Assembly: GCA_017631435.1 (NCBI GenBank)
Contig: JAGBTG010000035.1
Location: 89,218 to 153,217 of the forward strand
Direction of reading: 5' to 3'
DNA length: 64,000 nucleotides
From: Bacteroidales bacterium
Lineage (GTDB): Bacteria > Bacteroidota > Bacteroidia > Bacteroidales > UBA932
The position numbers and the translations under genes are program-made. The notes beneath the pieces were generated by a model that worked only from the letters and a program-made list of their open reading frames with translations, searched no databases and had not been told where the DNA came from. Positions 15,817 to 27,255 of the stretch are shown here, one piece after another (the stretch's first letter is position 1; the number at the start of each line of letters is the position of its first letter).

Positions 15817-17046
15817 TTACCAGTTAAGGATTTTCTTGAAGTCGTACTCCTCAGGGTTTGGAAGATATTTCTTAGCGGCCTCGTAATCCTCTGGAGTGAT
15901 GTAGTTAAGGATGTGATCCATAATCTGCTGTACTTTGTCAGTGTGGATATTTACACCACGTGGCGGAATCTTGCCGCTCTCGTTCTGCATATCTTTTAGA
16001 TATAGTGATTTGATGTTACCGTTAAGATCGAGGTAAACCATACATCCTGTTACACCCTCTGTGAAGAGTTTGTATACACCCATACCAAGCTGTGAGCAGT
16101 ACATAAGGTCGTAACCTACTGGAGTTACGCAACGTACCTCATAACCGATCTCAACTGGACGTGATTTAACTGAAATGCCCAAAGATTTAAGTTTGTTCTC
16201 AACCATATCATTGAACATCTGAGCTTTAGAGATTTTACCTAGCTCTGGGTGACCGTGGTCATCATAGGTAAATTTAACACCATACTGCAATAGCTCCTCA
16301 GTTGAAAGCTCGTGGAATACACCCTCTGAAATCATGATTGCACCGTGAGGAACGCCCATGATTTTTCTCTTGATGATTGAAGAGATAGCAAGGTTGATGA
16401 TCTTCTCTGCAGTGATGGTAGTTTTGTTGAACATCTCTGGGATAACAATCATTGGATAGTGGCAAGAAGCACCGATACCTAGAGCAAGGTGACCTGCAGA
16501 TCTACCCATTGCAGATACGATAAACCAGTTTGCGCTTGTTCTTGCATCCTCGTATACTGTTGTAGCAATCTTGGTACCCTCAGCTTTTGCAGTGTGGTAA
16601 CCGAAGGTTGGGATATTCTGTGGAAGAGGAAGGTCGTTGTCAATTGTCTTAGGAACGTGGATGTTAGCGATAGGATAGTTCTTCTCAGCCAAGAATTTTG
16701 CAATTCTGTTTGCAGTAGAAGCAGTATCGTCACCACCTACAGTTACAAGAAGCTTGATATTGTTCTCAACAAAGAAATCAAGGTTGAAATTCTCCTGGAA
16801 ATCTTTGTCAGATGGTTTGAAACGGCTCATTACAAGGTATGAACCACCTCTGTTGAAAATCCAGTCTGCGCAAGTGAAGTCAAGCTCTGTATAGTTAGGA
16901 TCTGGAGAGAAAAGGCCTTTGTAACCACCGTGAAGACCCAGTACTCTGAAATCATTCTGAATAAAAGTTTTGGCAATACTTCCAACTACAGTATTCATTC
17001 CTGGAGCAGGACCGCCACCTGTTAGGATAACAATTGATTGTTTCAT
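15817..17046 (-). CDS. 6-phosphofructokinase, pyrophosphate-dependent type
   Basis: 409 residues. Phosphorylates fructose-6-phosphate to the 1,6-bisphosphate in glycolysis. The phosphate-donor loop reads G-G-D-D at 104-107 and the active-site motif P-K-T-I-D-N-D at 132-138. In ATP-dependent enzymes these are G-G-D-G/G-S and P-G-T-I-D-N-D, so the Asp and Lys point to PPi as donor. M-G-R-S-A-G-H at 180-186 is the fructose-6-phosphate region. PPi-dependent PFK makes the step reversible and saves ATP, common in anaerobes. Own promoter and terminator. Confidence 0.9.
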   Translation of the reverse strand: MKQSIVILTGGGPAPGMNTVVGSIAKTFIQNDFRVLGLHGGYKGLFSPDPNYTELDFTCADWIFNRGGSYLVMSRFKPSDKDFQENFNLDFFVENNIKLLVTVGGDDTASTANRIAKFLAEKNYPIANIHVPKTIDNDLPLPQNIPTFGYHTAKAEGTKIATTVYEDARTSANWFIVSAMGRSAGHLALGIGASCHYPMIVIPEMFNKTTITAEKIINLAISSIIKRKIMGVPHGAIMISEGVFHELSTEELLQYGVKFTYDDHGHPELGKISKAQMFNDMVENKLKSLGISVKSRPVEIGYEVRCVTPVGYDLMYCSQLGMGVYKLFTEGVTGCMVYLDLNGNIKSLYLKDMQNESGKIPPRGVNIHTDKVQQIMDHILNYITPEDYEAAKKYLPNPEEYDFKKILNW

Positions 17047-17083
17047 TTTATATAAAATTATTTCTTGTTGTTATTTGGGGCGG

Positions 17084-17091
17084 CAAATTTA
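17084..17091 (-). promoter_or_regulatory. -7 box of the PFK gene
   Basis: Reads TAAATTTG on the minus strand, 38 bases upstream of the start codon, in the divergent gap with ligA. Confidence 0.5.
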
Positions 17092-17123
17092 CATTTTTAT
17101 TAAAAAATTACCTATTTTTTAGT

Positions 17124-17131
17124 TATTTTTG
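17124..17131 (+). promoter_or_regulatory. -7 box of the ligA operon
   Basis: TATTTTTG, 20 bases before the GTG start of ligA. Probably drives the nine-gene operon ending at 29320. Confidence 0.5.
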
Positions 17132-17147
17132 TTTGCTAAAATTGTAA

Positions 17148-19163
<2,016 letters not shown>

Positions 19164-19167
19164 TATT

Positions 19168-20355
19168 ATGAGAGACGTTTGTATCAGCAAAGGTATTTAT
19201 TACATGGGAGTGAATGACAGGCGCAAGCATCTGTTTGAGAACAACTGGCCTCTCCCATTTGGAGTTTCATACAACTCATATCTTATAAAAGATGAGAAGA
19301 GTGTCCTTATTGACACCATTGAATACGGCAGCAACGACAACTTCCTTAACCACATTGAGCGCATTCTTGCAGGAGCACCGCTTGATTACCTTGTAGTGAA
19401 CCACATGGAGCCCGACCACTCAAGCATGATTGAGTGCGTTACAAGAAGATTTCCCAATGTAAAACTTATTGGAAATGCCCAGACTGCAAAAATCCTGAAA
19501 CTTTATTTCAATCTTCCCGACGAATCCATCATGATTGTAAAGGATGGTGAAACAATCTCATTGGGAGAGCATACATTGTCATTCCACCTTATACCTTGGG
19601 TACACTGGCCGGAGACAATGGTAACTTATGAGCAGACAACACAGACTTTGTTCTCCTGCGATGCATTCGGCGGTTTTGGTACATTGGACGGAAGCATATT
19701 TGATGATGAGAATGATTTTGAAGGACACTACAAGTCTGAGATGTTGAGATATTACTCCAATATTGTGGGTAAGTACAGTGGCATGGTACAGAAAGCGTTC
19801 GACAAGCTGTCGGGAGTACCAATCAAAACCATTTGTCCATCCCATGGCCTTGTTTGGAGAGGAAATCCAGGCAGAGTGCTTGAACTTTATTCAAAGTGGT
19901 GCAATTGGGAGAGCGAGAAAGGTGTTGTGTTGGTTTATGCCAGCATGTACGGCAATACAGAGCAGATGGCAGATTTCATTGGAAGGATTTTGGGCGAAAA
20001 AGGAATTCCTGTAAGGACATACGATGTTTCCAAGACACACGTATCTTACATATTGAGTGACATTTGGAAATACAAAGGGCTTATTCTTGGAACCTGTGCA
20101 TACAATGCGCAGATGCATCCTATGATGGAACATCTTTGCAATGAAATAAAATTGATAGCACCAAAGAACAAAACTTTGTCTATCTTTGGTAGTTCTACCT
20201 GGAACGGTGCAGGCGTGAAAGCGTTGGTAAAATATGCACCTGAGATGGGTATGGAGGTGTCGGGAACTCCTTTAGAGATTATGGGTTCTGCCACTTATGA
20301 TAAGCTTGCGCAAAGTGCGGAGGCTTTTGTTGATGAATTTGTAAAATCGTTATAA
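19168..20355 (+). CDS. Flavodiiron protein (A-type flavoprotein, FprA family)
   Basis: 395 residues: an N-terminal metallo-beta-lactamase-like diiron domain and a C-terminal flavodoxin domain. Diiron ligands are His79, Glu81, Asp83 and His84 in H-M-E-P-D-H, with later ligands in V-H-W-P-E, S-C-D-A-F and P-S-H-G. The FMN loop is A-S-M-Y-G-N-T-E. Such proteins reduce O2 to water or NO to N2O, protecting anaerobes. No rubredoxin domain is fused, so electrons come from a separate donor. It shares an operon with hydG, whose enzyme and target hydrogenase are oxygen-sensitive. Confidence 0.93.
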   Translation: MRDVCISKGIYYMGVNDRRKHLFENNWPLPFGVSYNSYLIKDEKSVLIDTIEYGSNDNFLNHIERILAGAPLDYLVVNHMEPDHSSMIECVTRRFPNVKLIGNAQTAKILKLYFNLPDESIMIVKDGETISLGEHTLSFHLIPWVHWPETMVTYEQTTQTLFSCDAFGGFGTLDGSIFDDENDFEGHYKSEMLRYYSNIVGKYSGMVQKAFDKLSGVPIKTICPSHGLVWRGNPGRVLELYSKWCNWESEKGVVLVYASMYGNTEQMADFIGRILGEKGIPVRTYDVSKTHVSYILSDIWKYKGLILGTCAYNAQMHPMMEHLCNEIKLIAPKNKTLSIFGSSTWNGAGVKALVKYAPEMGMEVSGTPLEIMGSATYDKLAQSAEAFVDEFVKSL

Positions 20356-20365
20356 TACTGCAAAT

Positions 20366-20731
20366 ATGAACGTTAACGATATTTTTGAAGTTACAATTAC
20401 CGTACAGGAGTCTGATACGGCTATTGCACATAAATCCGGTGGATTGCCGGTGTATGCAACACCTGCAATGATTGCACTTATGGAGAATGCGGCATTCATG
20501 CTTTTGAAAAATGATGGCAAGGACAGCGTTGGAACAGAGATGAATGTAAAGCATACAAGGGCATGTCTTGTTGGAACTGAAGTTACTGCCAAGGCAACCG
20601 TTACCTCAATCAACGGCAACTGGGTAAATTTCAATGTTGTAGCCTCAGATAATAAAGGTGAGATAGGGAATGGTGTACATACCCGCTACATCATTGATGC
20701 AGAGAAATTTATGAGTAAATTAAACAAGTAA
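20366..20731 (+). CDS. Hotdog-fold thioesterase, FlK-like
   Basis: 121 residues. The V-Y-A-T-P-A-M-I-A-L-M-E-N-A-A stretch near residues 28-43 and the V-K-H-T-R-A-C-L-V-G-T-E-V block are typical of the family that includes fluoroacetyl-CoA thioesterase. Probably hydrolyses an acyl-CoA; the substrate is unknown, and a fluoroacetate role is not implied. It lies ten bases after the flavodiiron gene and one base before the YihY gene in the operon. Confidence 0.85.
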   Translation: MNVNDIFEVTITVQESDTAIAHKSGGLPVYATPAMIALMENAAFMLLKNDGKDSVGTEMNVKHTRACLVGTEVTAKATVTSINGNWVNFNVVASDNKGEIGNGVHTRYIIDAEKFMSKLNK

Positions 20732-20732
20732 A

Positions 20733-21719
20733 TTGAAAGACCTGTTTGAAGAAATACGTGAATTGTACAATTGGTTTATACAATTTGTCACTGATGATAT
20801 CTGGCATTTGAATCTCCAGGATTTCTCAAAGGCAAAGACACAGCTTATCAAATACCTTAAAGTTGCGGTAATTACTGTTAAGGAGGCTGGAATAAACCAT
20901 TTGGGACTTTATGCCTTTTCTCTCAGTTTCTTCACTACAATGGCAATGGTACCGTTTGCTGCTGTTGCTTTTGCTGTTACTGAAGGTTTTGGACTCAAGA
21001 CAACTTTGCAGAATCTGCTTCTTGAGTATTTTTCTGATAACAGGGAAATTGTTCAGCTTATAATAGGATTTGCCGAGAATATAGTTACAATAAGCCAACA
21101 GGATGCTTTTGGTATAATAAGCTTGCTGTTCTTTATAGGAACTGTAGTTTGGCTGATTCTTAAAGTAGAAAAATGCTTTAATGTCATATGGAAGGCCGAA
21201 AGGGGAAGGTCTTTGGCCAAAAGATTCCTCTATTACCTTGGAATATTGATAGTTGCCCCTTTGGTCATTACAATGTTCCTGTCGGTAACCTTGGTATTTA
21301 CCAGTACAATGAACTCAATTGGATTTGATTTCCAATTATTCATGTATGCAGGGTTTCTGATCAGATGGCTGGCATTTTATGGAATAATAGCACTGTTCTT
21401 TACAATACTGTACAAATATGTGCCAAATGTAAAAGTGAAGTTTTCTGCAGCTTTTTTTGCGGCACTCATTTCTGCAGTTTTTTTTGTAGGATGGCAATAC
21501 ATTTATATGGAAACCCAATTGCTTGTTTCCAGGCTCAACACGGTTTATGGCGCATTTGCTGCCATACCGCTGTTCCTCATTTGGATGAATGTGAGCTGGA
21601 CGATCATATTGGTAGGTGCAGAGATTTCTCACGCCTACCAGTACCAGGAGCAGTACACTTCTGAAGATGATTATGAAAAGCTTGAGAAAGAAGTAATTGA
21701 AAAGATCAATTTGGAATGA
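20733..21719 (+). CDS. YihY/BrkB family inner-membrane protein
   Basis: 328 residues with about six hydrophobic segments between residues 55 and 290 and an acidic C-terminal tail. The Y-A-F-S-L-S-F-F-T-T-M-A-M-V-P segment and the V-Y-G-A-F-A-A-I-P-L-F-L-I-W-M motif are characteristic of the YihY/BrkB family. The molecular function is not established. The start is TTG at 20733, one base after the preceding stop; no ATG exists nearby upstream of the conserved region. Its stop overlaps the hydG ATG (ATGA), showing translational coupling. Confidence 0.88.
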   Translation: MKDLFEEIRELYNWFIQFVTDDIWHLNLQDFSKAKTQLIKYLKVAVITVKEAGINHLGLYAFSLSFFTTMAMVPFAAVAFAVTEGFGLKTTLQNLLLEYFSDNREIVQLIIGFAENIVTISQQDAFGIISLLFFIGTVVWLILKVEKCFNVIWKAERGRSLAKRFLYYLGILIVAPLVITMFLSVTLVFTSTMNSIGFDFQLFMYAGFLIRWLAFYGIIALFFTILYKYVPNVKVKFSAAFFAALISAVFFVGWQYIYMETQLLVSRLNTVYGAFAAIPLFLIWMNVSWTIILVGAEISHAYQYQEQYTSEDDYEKLEKEVIEKINLE

Positions 21720-23143
21720 AAGGAATTAAGATGGATATGAAATTGTCTGCAAATGCCGTCAATTTTATTGATGAAGCCAAATTGCAGAATTTGTTGGAGA
21801 ACTCAAAAGAAGATCTCCCAAGAGCGAGAGAGCTGTTCAAAAAAGCATTGGACAAGAAACCTCTTTCTGTTGAAGAAACAGCAGTATTGCTTGCAATAGA
21901 GTCTGAAGAAGGACTCAAAGAACTTTTTGCAGCAGCAAGAGAGCTTAAAAGGAAAGTATACGGCAACAGGATTGTACTGTTTGCACCACTTTATGTTGGC
22001 AACCACTGTGTAAACAACTGCAAATACTGCGGTTTCAGGAAGGATGCCAAAGGTATTGTAAGGAAGACCCTTAACAATAAGGAACTCATCAGTGAAATTG
22101 AAAACCTTGAGAAAGCAGGGCACAAGAGACTTATTCTTGTATTTGGAGAGTCGCCTGTTTATACTCCGGAGTTCATTGCAGAGAGTGTAAAAACCTGCTA
22201 CAGCATAAAGGTTGGAAATGGGGAAATAAGAAGGGTGAACATAAATGCAGCCCCTCTTGATGTTGAAGGTTTCAGAATTGTAAAGGAATCGGGAATTGGT
22301 ACTTTCCAGATTTTCCAGGAGACCTACCATCAGGAAACCTATTCAAAATACCATCCGTCGGGAGACATAAAAGGAGACTACATGTGGCGTCTGAATGCTA
22401 TGGACAGGGCATTTGAGGCCGGTATTGATGATATGGGCATTGGAGCATTGTTTGGACTGTATAACTGGAAATATGAGGTTTTGGGTCTTGTATCGCATGC
22501 ACTTCATCTGCAGAACACCTGCGGAGTTGGTCCGCACACTATAAGTTTCCCAAGAATCAAACCTGCGGCAGATATGAATCTTGAATTGCCTTATGAGGTT
22601 TCTGATGATGAATTCAAGAGACTTGTTGCAATTTTGCGTCTTGCTGTTCCATATACAGGCCTTATAATGACAGCACGAGAGAGCAGTGCAATAAGGGATG
22701 AGGTGATAGAATTTGGTGTATCGCAGATTGATGCAGGTACCAAACTTGAAATTGGCGGATACCAGAACCAGAAAGGAGACGAGCAGGACATTACCAAAGA
22801 GCAGTTTGTAATTGGCGATACCAGGGAGCTTGATGATGTAATGCATTGGCTTCTTACTAAAGGATATATACCAAGTTTCTGTACTGCATGCTACAGGATG
22901 GGACGTACAGGGGAACATTTTATGGAGTTTGCAATTCCAGGCTTCATCAAAAGGTTCTGTACTCCAAATGCCATCATAACTATGGCAGAATATCTTGAGG
23001 ACTATGCAAGTGATAGAACCAAGGAAGCAGGATACTCTCTAATAGAGAAAGAATTGGAGAAGCTTCCCGACAGCGTACAGAAGGAAAAGATTATAGCACA
23101 TCTGGAAGCTGTAAAGAACGGTACAAGAGATTTAAGGTTTTAG
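21716..23143 (+). CDS. hydG: [FeFe] hydrogenase H-cluster radical SAM maturase HydG
   Basis: 475 residues. Cleaves tyrosine to give the CO and CN- ligands for the H-cluster of [FeFe] hydrogenase. The radical SAM cluster motif is Cys98-x3-Cys102-x2-Cys105. The C-terminal auxiliary cluster motif is Cys389-x2-Cys392-x22-Cys415, which separates HydG from the related ThiH. Its presence implies H2 metabolism by [FeFe] hydrogenase; hydE, hydF and the hydrogenase itself are not in this window. The ATG overlaps the YihY stop codon. Confidence 0.95.
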   Translation: MKGIKMDMKLSANAVNFIDEAKLQNLLENSKEDLPRARELFKKALDKKPLSVEETAVLLAIESEEGLKELFAAARELKRKVYGNRIVLFAPLYVGNHCVNNCKYCGFRKDAKGIVRKTLNNKELISEIENLEKAGHKRLILVFGESPVYTPEFIAESVKTCYSIKVGNGEIRRVNINAAPLDVEGFRIVKESGIGTFQIFQETYHQETYSKYHPSGDIKGDYMWRLNAMDRAFEAGIDDMGIGALFGLYNWKYEVLGLVSHALHLQNTCGVGPHTISFPRIKPAADMNLELPYEVSDDEFKRLVAILRLAVPYTGLIMTARESSAIRDEVIEFGVSQIDAGTKLEIGGYQNQKGDEQDITKEQFVIGDTRELDDVMHWLLTKGYIPSFCTACYRMGRTGEHFMEFAIPGFIKRFCTPNAIITMAEYLEDYASDRTKEAGYSLIEKELEKLPDSVQKEKIIAHLEAVKNGTRDLRF

Positions 23144-23144
23144 T

Positions 23145-25430
23145 ATGTTTACACAAGAGGACAATGAATTGATTCAAAGGGAATTTGAATCATTGAGGAT
23201 TGCGAGTCTGAAAAGATGTGCAAACCAGGAGGAATATGAAGATGTAATCAGGGCATTCGAGTTTGCCAACGAGGCCCATAAAGGTGTAAGGAGACGCTCA
23301 GGAGAGCCATATATCCTCCACCCTATTGCAGTAGCAAAGATTGTAGTTGAAGAAATTGGACTTGGCTACAAATCTATTGTTACAGCCCTGCTGCATGACA
23401 TTGTAGAGGATACAGAGTATACTGTAGAAGATTTGTCGAGGTTGTTCGGCCCCAAGGTTGCATCTCTTGTAGACGGCCTTACAAAGATCAAGTCTGCAAT
23501 GGACAACAAGCACAATTCCAATAAGAATGACGAGATTTCCATGCAGGCGGAGAATTTCAAGAGAATCCTCCTTACCCTCAATGATGATGTGAGAGTTGTC
23601 CTCATTAAACTGGCAGACCGACTTCACAACCTACGAACAATAGGTTCAATGCCTGAGCGCAAGAAAGACAAGATTCTCAGTGAGAGCATCTATATCTTTG
23701 TTCCTCTTGCACACAAGCTTGGACTTTACAGAATGAAGTCCGAGATGGAAAATATCTGGTTGCAGTACAGGGAACCGGAATATTATGCCAAAATTACAAG
23801 AAAGATTGATGAGCTGATTGATGAAAGAGGTGATTCTATAGACCAGTTTATTGCACCAATCAATCAGTCCCTGCATTATGAGGGTTATAAATTTACAATT
23901 ACAAAAAGGATAAAGAGCCCCTACTCCATCTGGAAAAAGATGGAGAAGAAGGGTGTCGCATTTGAACAGATTTATGACCTCTTTGCTGTAAGGATCATTT
24001 TTGAACCTAAAGAAGGCATATCTGAGAGGAAACAGTGTTGGGATATCTATTCAATCATATCAGAGCACTACCGCTCCAAGATGGACCGTATCAGGGACTG
24101 GGTAAGTGTTCCAAAATCCAATGGATATGAGGCTCTCCACTGTACCCTTATGAGTCCTAACGGCAATTGGGTTGAAGTTCAGATCCGTTCAGACAGGATG
24201 AACCAGATAGCTGAAAAGGGTGTTGCTGCCCATTGGAGCTATAAAGGTGTGAACAGAAGCGAGACCGAACTGGACAATTGGCTTGCAATGGTACGTGAAG
24301 TTCTTGAGAATCCGGATGTAAGTGCACTTGAATTCCTGGACAAATTCCATGAAGGTCTCCTCTCTTCCGAGATCTATGTCTTTACTCCAAGAGGAGATTC
24401 AAAATCCCTTCCAAAAGGGGCAACAGCATTGGATTTTGCCTATTATATCCACAGCAAGATTGGAAACAAGGCTATAGCAGCCAAAGTAAACCACAGGCTG
24501 GTACCACTTTCACATGAATTGAACAACGGTGACCAGATTGAGATAATTACTGCCGAGGCGCAAAAACCTGTAAGGGAATGGCTTACCTTTGCCCATACTC
24601 CTAAGGCTAAAGACCTCATTTATGAAGCACTCAAAGCTGATATAGATGATGTAATGGCCACAGGCCAACATATTCTAGAAGAAGAACTTTCTAAATTGGG
24701 AGTAAAAGTACAGAATAGAGTAATCAGAAAACTGCTCATAGAGTACAAGCTCAACAATAAGGATGAACTTTACACCAAGATTGCAACAGGTGTTGTAAAA
24801 CTGGATGAGCTTGACAAGATTCTCCGTAAAAACAATGAGAACAAGTGGGTAAAATACTGGAAACTGCAGTTCTTCTCATCTTCTGAAGAGGAAGAAGACA
24901 GTGAAGATATGCTTGATGACCAGGAGAAGCCGGTAGAGAAAAAACCTGCCATTGACAAGAAGAAAGATTATCTTCTTCAGGATAATATAGACAAAACCCT
25001 TACTTACCAGGTTGCAGATTGCTGCAGTCCTATCCCAGGTGATGCTATTGTAGGTTTTGTAGATGAGCACAATAACGTTATCATCCACAAGAAAGTATGT
25101 CCTAAAGCCATTTCATTGGCAACAGTACAGGGCGAAAAGATCATTAATGCCAAATGGACAAAACATACTTTCTACTCTTTCCTTGTACGAATGAGCTTGA
25201 GAGGTATTGACAGGATGGGCATTGTAAATGAAATTACAAAATATATCACTCTTGATTTGAGTGTTAATATACGTAAGATCCATTTTGAAACACATGACGG
25301 AATATTTGACGGATACATAGACCTCTATGTTCATGATGCCCAAGACCTTGAGATGATTATGAAACGTATCCTTGAAGTTAAAGGAGTTGAAAGTGTAACC
25401 AGAACCGACATTAAAACAGAAGAAAACTAG
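23145..25430 (+). CDS. Bifunctional (p)ppGpp synthetase/hydrolase, RelA/SpoT family
   Basis: 761 residues, standard long RSH length. N-terminal HD hydrolase domain with A-L-L-H-D-I-V-E-D at about residue 80 and the L-A-D-R-L-H-N-L-R motif; synthetase domain around residues 240-380 (V-S-V-P-K-S-N-G-Y-E-A-L-H); TGS domain starting at I-Y-V-F-T-P-R-G-D; a zinc-finger-like segment (A-D-C-C-S-P-I-P-G-D); C-terminal ACT domain. The intact HD site indicates both synthesis and breakdown of the stringent-response alarmone. An acidic patch (about 584-600) precedes the zinc-finger region. Confidence 0.94.
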   Translation: MFTQEDNELIQREFESLRIASLKRCANQEEYEDVIRAFEFANEAHKGVRRRSGEPYILHPIAVAKIVVEEIGLGYKSIVTALLHDIVEDTEYTVEDLSRLFGPKVASLVDGLTKIKSAMDNKHNSNKNDEISMQAENFKRILLTLNDDVRVVLIKLADRLHNLRTIGSMPERKKDKILSESIYIFVPLAHKLGLYRMKSEMENIWLQYREPEYYAKITRKIDELIDERGDSIDQFIAPINQSLHYEGYKFTITKRIKSPYSIWKKMEKKGVAFEQIYDLFAVRIIFEPKEGISERKQCWDIYSIISEHYRSKMDRIRDWVSVPKSNGYEALHCTLMSPNGNWVEVQIRSDRMNQIAEKGVAAHWSYKGVNRSETELDNWLAMVREVLENPDVSALEFLDKFHEGLLSSEIYVFTPRGDSKSLPKGATALDFAYYIHSKIGNKAIAAKVNHRLVPLSHELNNGDQIEIITAEAQKPVREWLTFAHTPKAKDLIYEALKADIDDVMATGQHILEEELSKLGVKVQNRVIRKLLIEYKLNNKDELYTKIATGVVKLDELDKILRKNNENKWVKYWKLQFFSSSEEEEDSEDMLDDQEKPVEKKPAIDKKKDYLLQDNIDKTLTYQVADCCSPIPGDAIVGFVDEHNNVIIHKKVCPKAISLATVQGEKIINAKWTKHTFYSFLVRMSLRGIDRMGIVNEITKYITLDLSVNIRKIHFETHDGIFDGYIDLYVHDAQDLEMIMKRILEVKGVESVTRTDIKTEEN

Positions 25431-25431
25431 A

Positions 25432-27255
25432 ATGAATTTTATAAAAAGAAATATTGGCACCCTTGTAACTTTGATACTGGTTGCAGTATACTGCTTCCAT
25501 TCAAGTTCATGTGCCAGTACCAAGGCTGCCCCAAGTGGAGGACCTAAAGACACATTGCCACCAGAAATTGTGGCAATGGTACCAGCTGCAAGTTCCACCG
25601 GTTTCCCGGTTGAAGATGGTGAAATTACAATTACATTCAACGAATATGTACAGGTTAAGGATGCCAACAAGAACATCATCCTTTCACCACCTTTGGAGAA
25701 ACAGGTAAAGACCAGGATTAAAGGAAAATCTGTAATATTCACTTTCCCTGTTGCGCTTGATACCAATACATCATATTCTTTGAATCTTGGCCAAGCAATA
25801 GTTGACAACAATGAGGGTAACCCTCTATATGGTCTCAGCTACAGTTTTTCAACAGGAAGTGTTTTGGACACTATGATGTTAAGCGGTACTGTTGTTGATG
25901 CAATTTCTCTTTTCCCTATGGAGAATGTAACTGTGGCACTATATGAGCAGGCTACTGATTCTACTGTCATTACTACAGCTCCATCTGCTATTGCAAGAAG
26001 TGACAAATGGGGATATTTTGTTGTGAAGAACATCAAGCCGGTACCATACTATGTATTTGCATATACAGACGGCAATACAAACAACCGTTATGACCAGGGA
26101 TCTGAACAGATAGCTTTTCTGAATTTCCCAATCGTACCTGACCAGATAATGAAACAGGATTCCAAAGAACTTCAGTACTGTGATCCTATAGATACTGTTG
26201 CTTGCCTTGCACGTCCATCACAAATACAACTTGGAATCTTTGCAGAAAAAAATACAAACCAATTTGTACGTGATTATAAAAGGTTCAGCAAAAGAGGCTC
26301 ATATATTAAGTTCAGTGCGCCACTGGTACAGATTGACTCATTTGCAATTGAAGGTGTGAATCCTAACAGGATAATCAGACAACTGAATACATCGGGAGAC
26401 AGCCTTGTTTTTTGGATTGGCGGTGAAGGAAAGATTGATGATACATTGAGGGTTGCAATGAAATACATGAAAACAGATTCATTGGGAATGCAGTCACCAT
26501 TTGTGGAAAAGCTCAAGTTTGTTGCTCCAGCTGAAAAAAAAGGTGGCAGAAAATCTGATGAAGAGCGTGCTAAAGAGAGAGAAAGAAGAAAAGACCTTCT
26601 TGAATTTTCAGCCGTTTCAGACAAGACAATGGTTGAGCAGAATGGTATAGTTCTCTCCTTCCCTGCTCCTGTTATGGAGTTTGATACATCTAAGATTGAA
26701 TTCACTACCAAAACACCTAAACTTGTTGAAAGTAAAGTCCCTTTTGGTGTTGAACAGGACTCCACTGAGTTCAACACTTACATTATCAGGCCAAAAATTG
26801 AATTGATAAAAGGAAACGAATACAACATAATATTCCCTTTTGCAACGTTCAAGGATGTCAATGGCTTTACCAATGATTCAACTGCAAATACATTTACGCT
26901 TCCAACAGACGAAAACCTGAGTTCACTTACCCTTGAGATTAAGAATGTAAATGCAAGATACATTGTTGAACTGATTAATGCCAAGAGGACCAGGACGTTC
27001 AGGAAATACATAATTGAGGAGGATTGTGAACTTCTGTTCCCATATCTTAAAGCAGATGAATACTCTATCAGGATTACAGAAGACAAGAACTCTAATGGAA
27101 AACTTGATACGGGAGATCTTCTTAAAAGAATACAGCCCGAGAAGGTTCTGCTTTACAAGCTCAATGATGAAAAGGATATAATTACAATTTCTGAACGCAC
27201 AGATATAGTTCAGGAACTGGATATGAATGAAATATTTGCTCCCGACAAGAACTGA
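25432..27255 (+). CDS. Ig-like domain lipoprotein
   Basis: 607 residues. The N-terminal hydrophobic segment ends at S-S-S-C-A-S, a probable lipobox. Next comes a bacterial Ig-like (SbsA type) domain, V-P-A-A-S-S-T-G-F-P-V then I-T-I-T-F-N-E-Y-V, with a second similar strand pattern near residues 400-490. Proteins of this design are widespread in Bacteroidetes envelopes but their role is not known. It begins one base after relA/spoT and overlaps the next gene by one base, and probably faces the periplasm or outer membrane. Confidence 0.8.
   Translation: MNFIKRNIGTLVTLILVAVYCFHSSSCASTKAAPSGGPKDTLPPEIVAMVPAASSTGFPVEDGEITITFNEYVQVKDANKNIILSPPLEKQVKTRIKGKSVIFTFPVALDTNTSYSLNLGQAIVDNNEGNPLYGLSYSFSTGSVLDTMMLSGTVVDAISLFPMENVTVALYEQATDSTVITTAPSAIARSDKWGYFVVKNIKPVPYYVFAYTDGNTNNRYDQGSEQIAFLNFPIVPDQIMKQDSKELQYCDPIDTVACLARPSQIQLGIFAEKNTNQFVRDYKRFSKRGSYIKFSAPLVQIDSFAIEGVNPNRIIRQLNTSGDSLVFWIGGEGKIDDTLRVAMKYMKTDSLGMQSPFVEKLKFVAPAEKKGGRKSDEERAKERERRKDLLEFSAVSDKTMVEQNGIVLSFPAPVMEFDTSKIEFTTKTPKLVESKVPFGVEQDSTEFNTYIIRPKIELIKGNEYNIIFPFATFKDVNGFTNDSTANTFTLPTDENLSSLTLEIKNVNARYIVELINAKRTRTFRKYIIEEDCELLFPYLKADEYSIRITEDKNSNGKLDTGDLLKRIQPEKVLLYKLNDEKDIITISERTDIVQELDMNEIFAPDKN

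Noticed and set aside
15817-17046. ATP-dependent PfkA
   Set aside because: G-G-D-D and P-K-T-I-D-N-D at the donor site indicate pyrophosphate as phosphoryl donor.
21716-23143. Reading this gene as thiH (tyrosine lyase of thiamine synthesis)
   Set aside because: The C-terminal Cys-x2-Cys-x22-Cys motif is specific to HydG and absent from ThiH, and no thiamine genes are adjacent.
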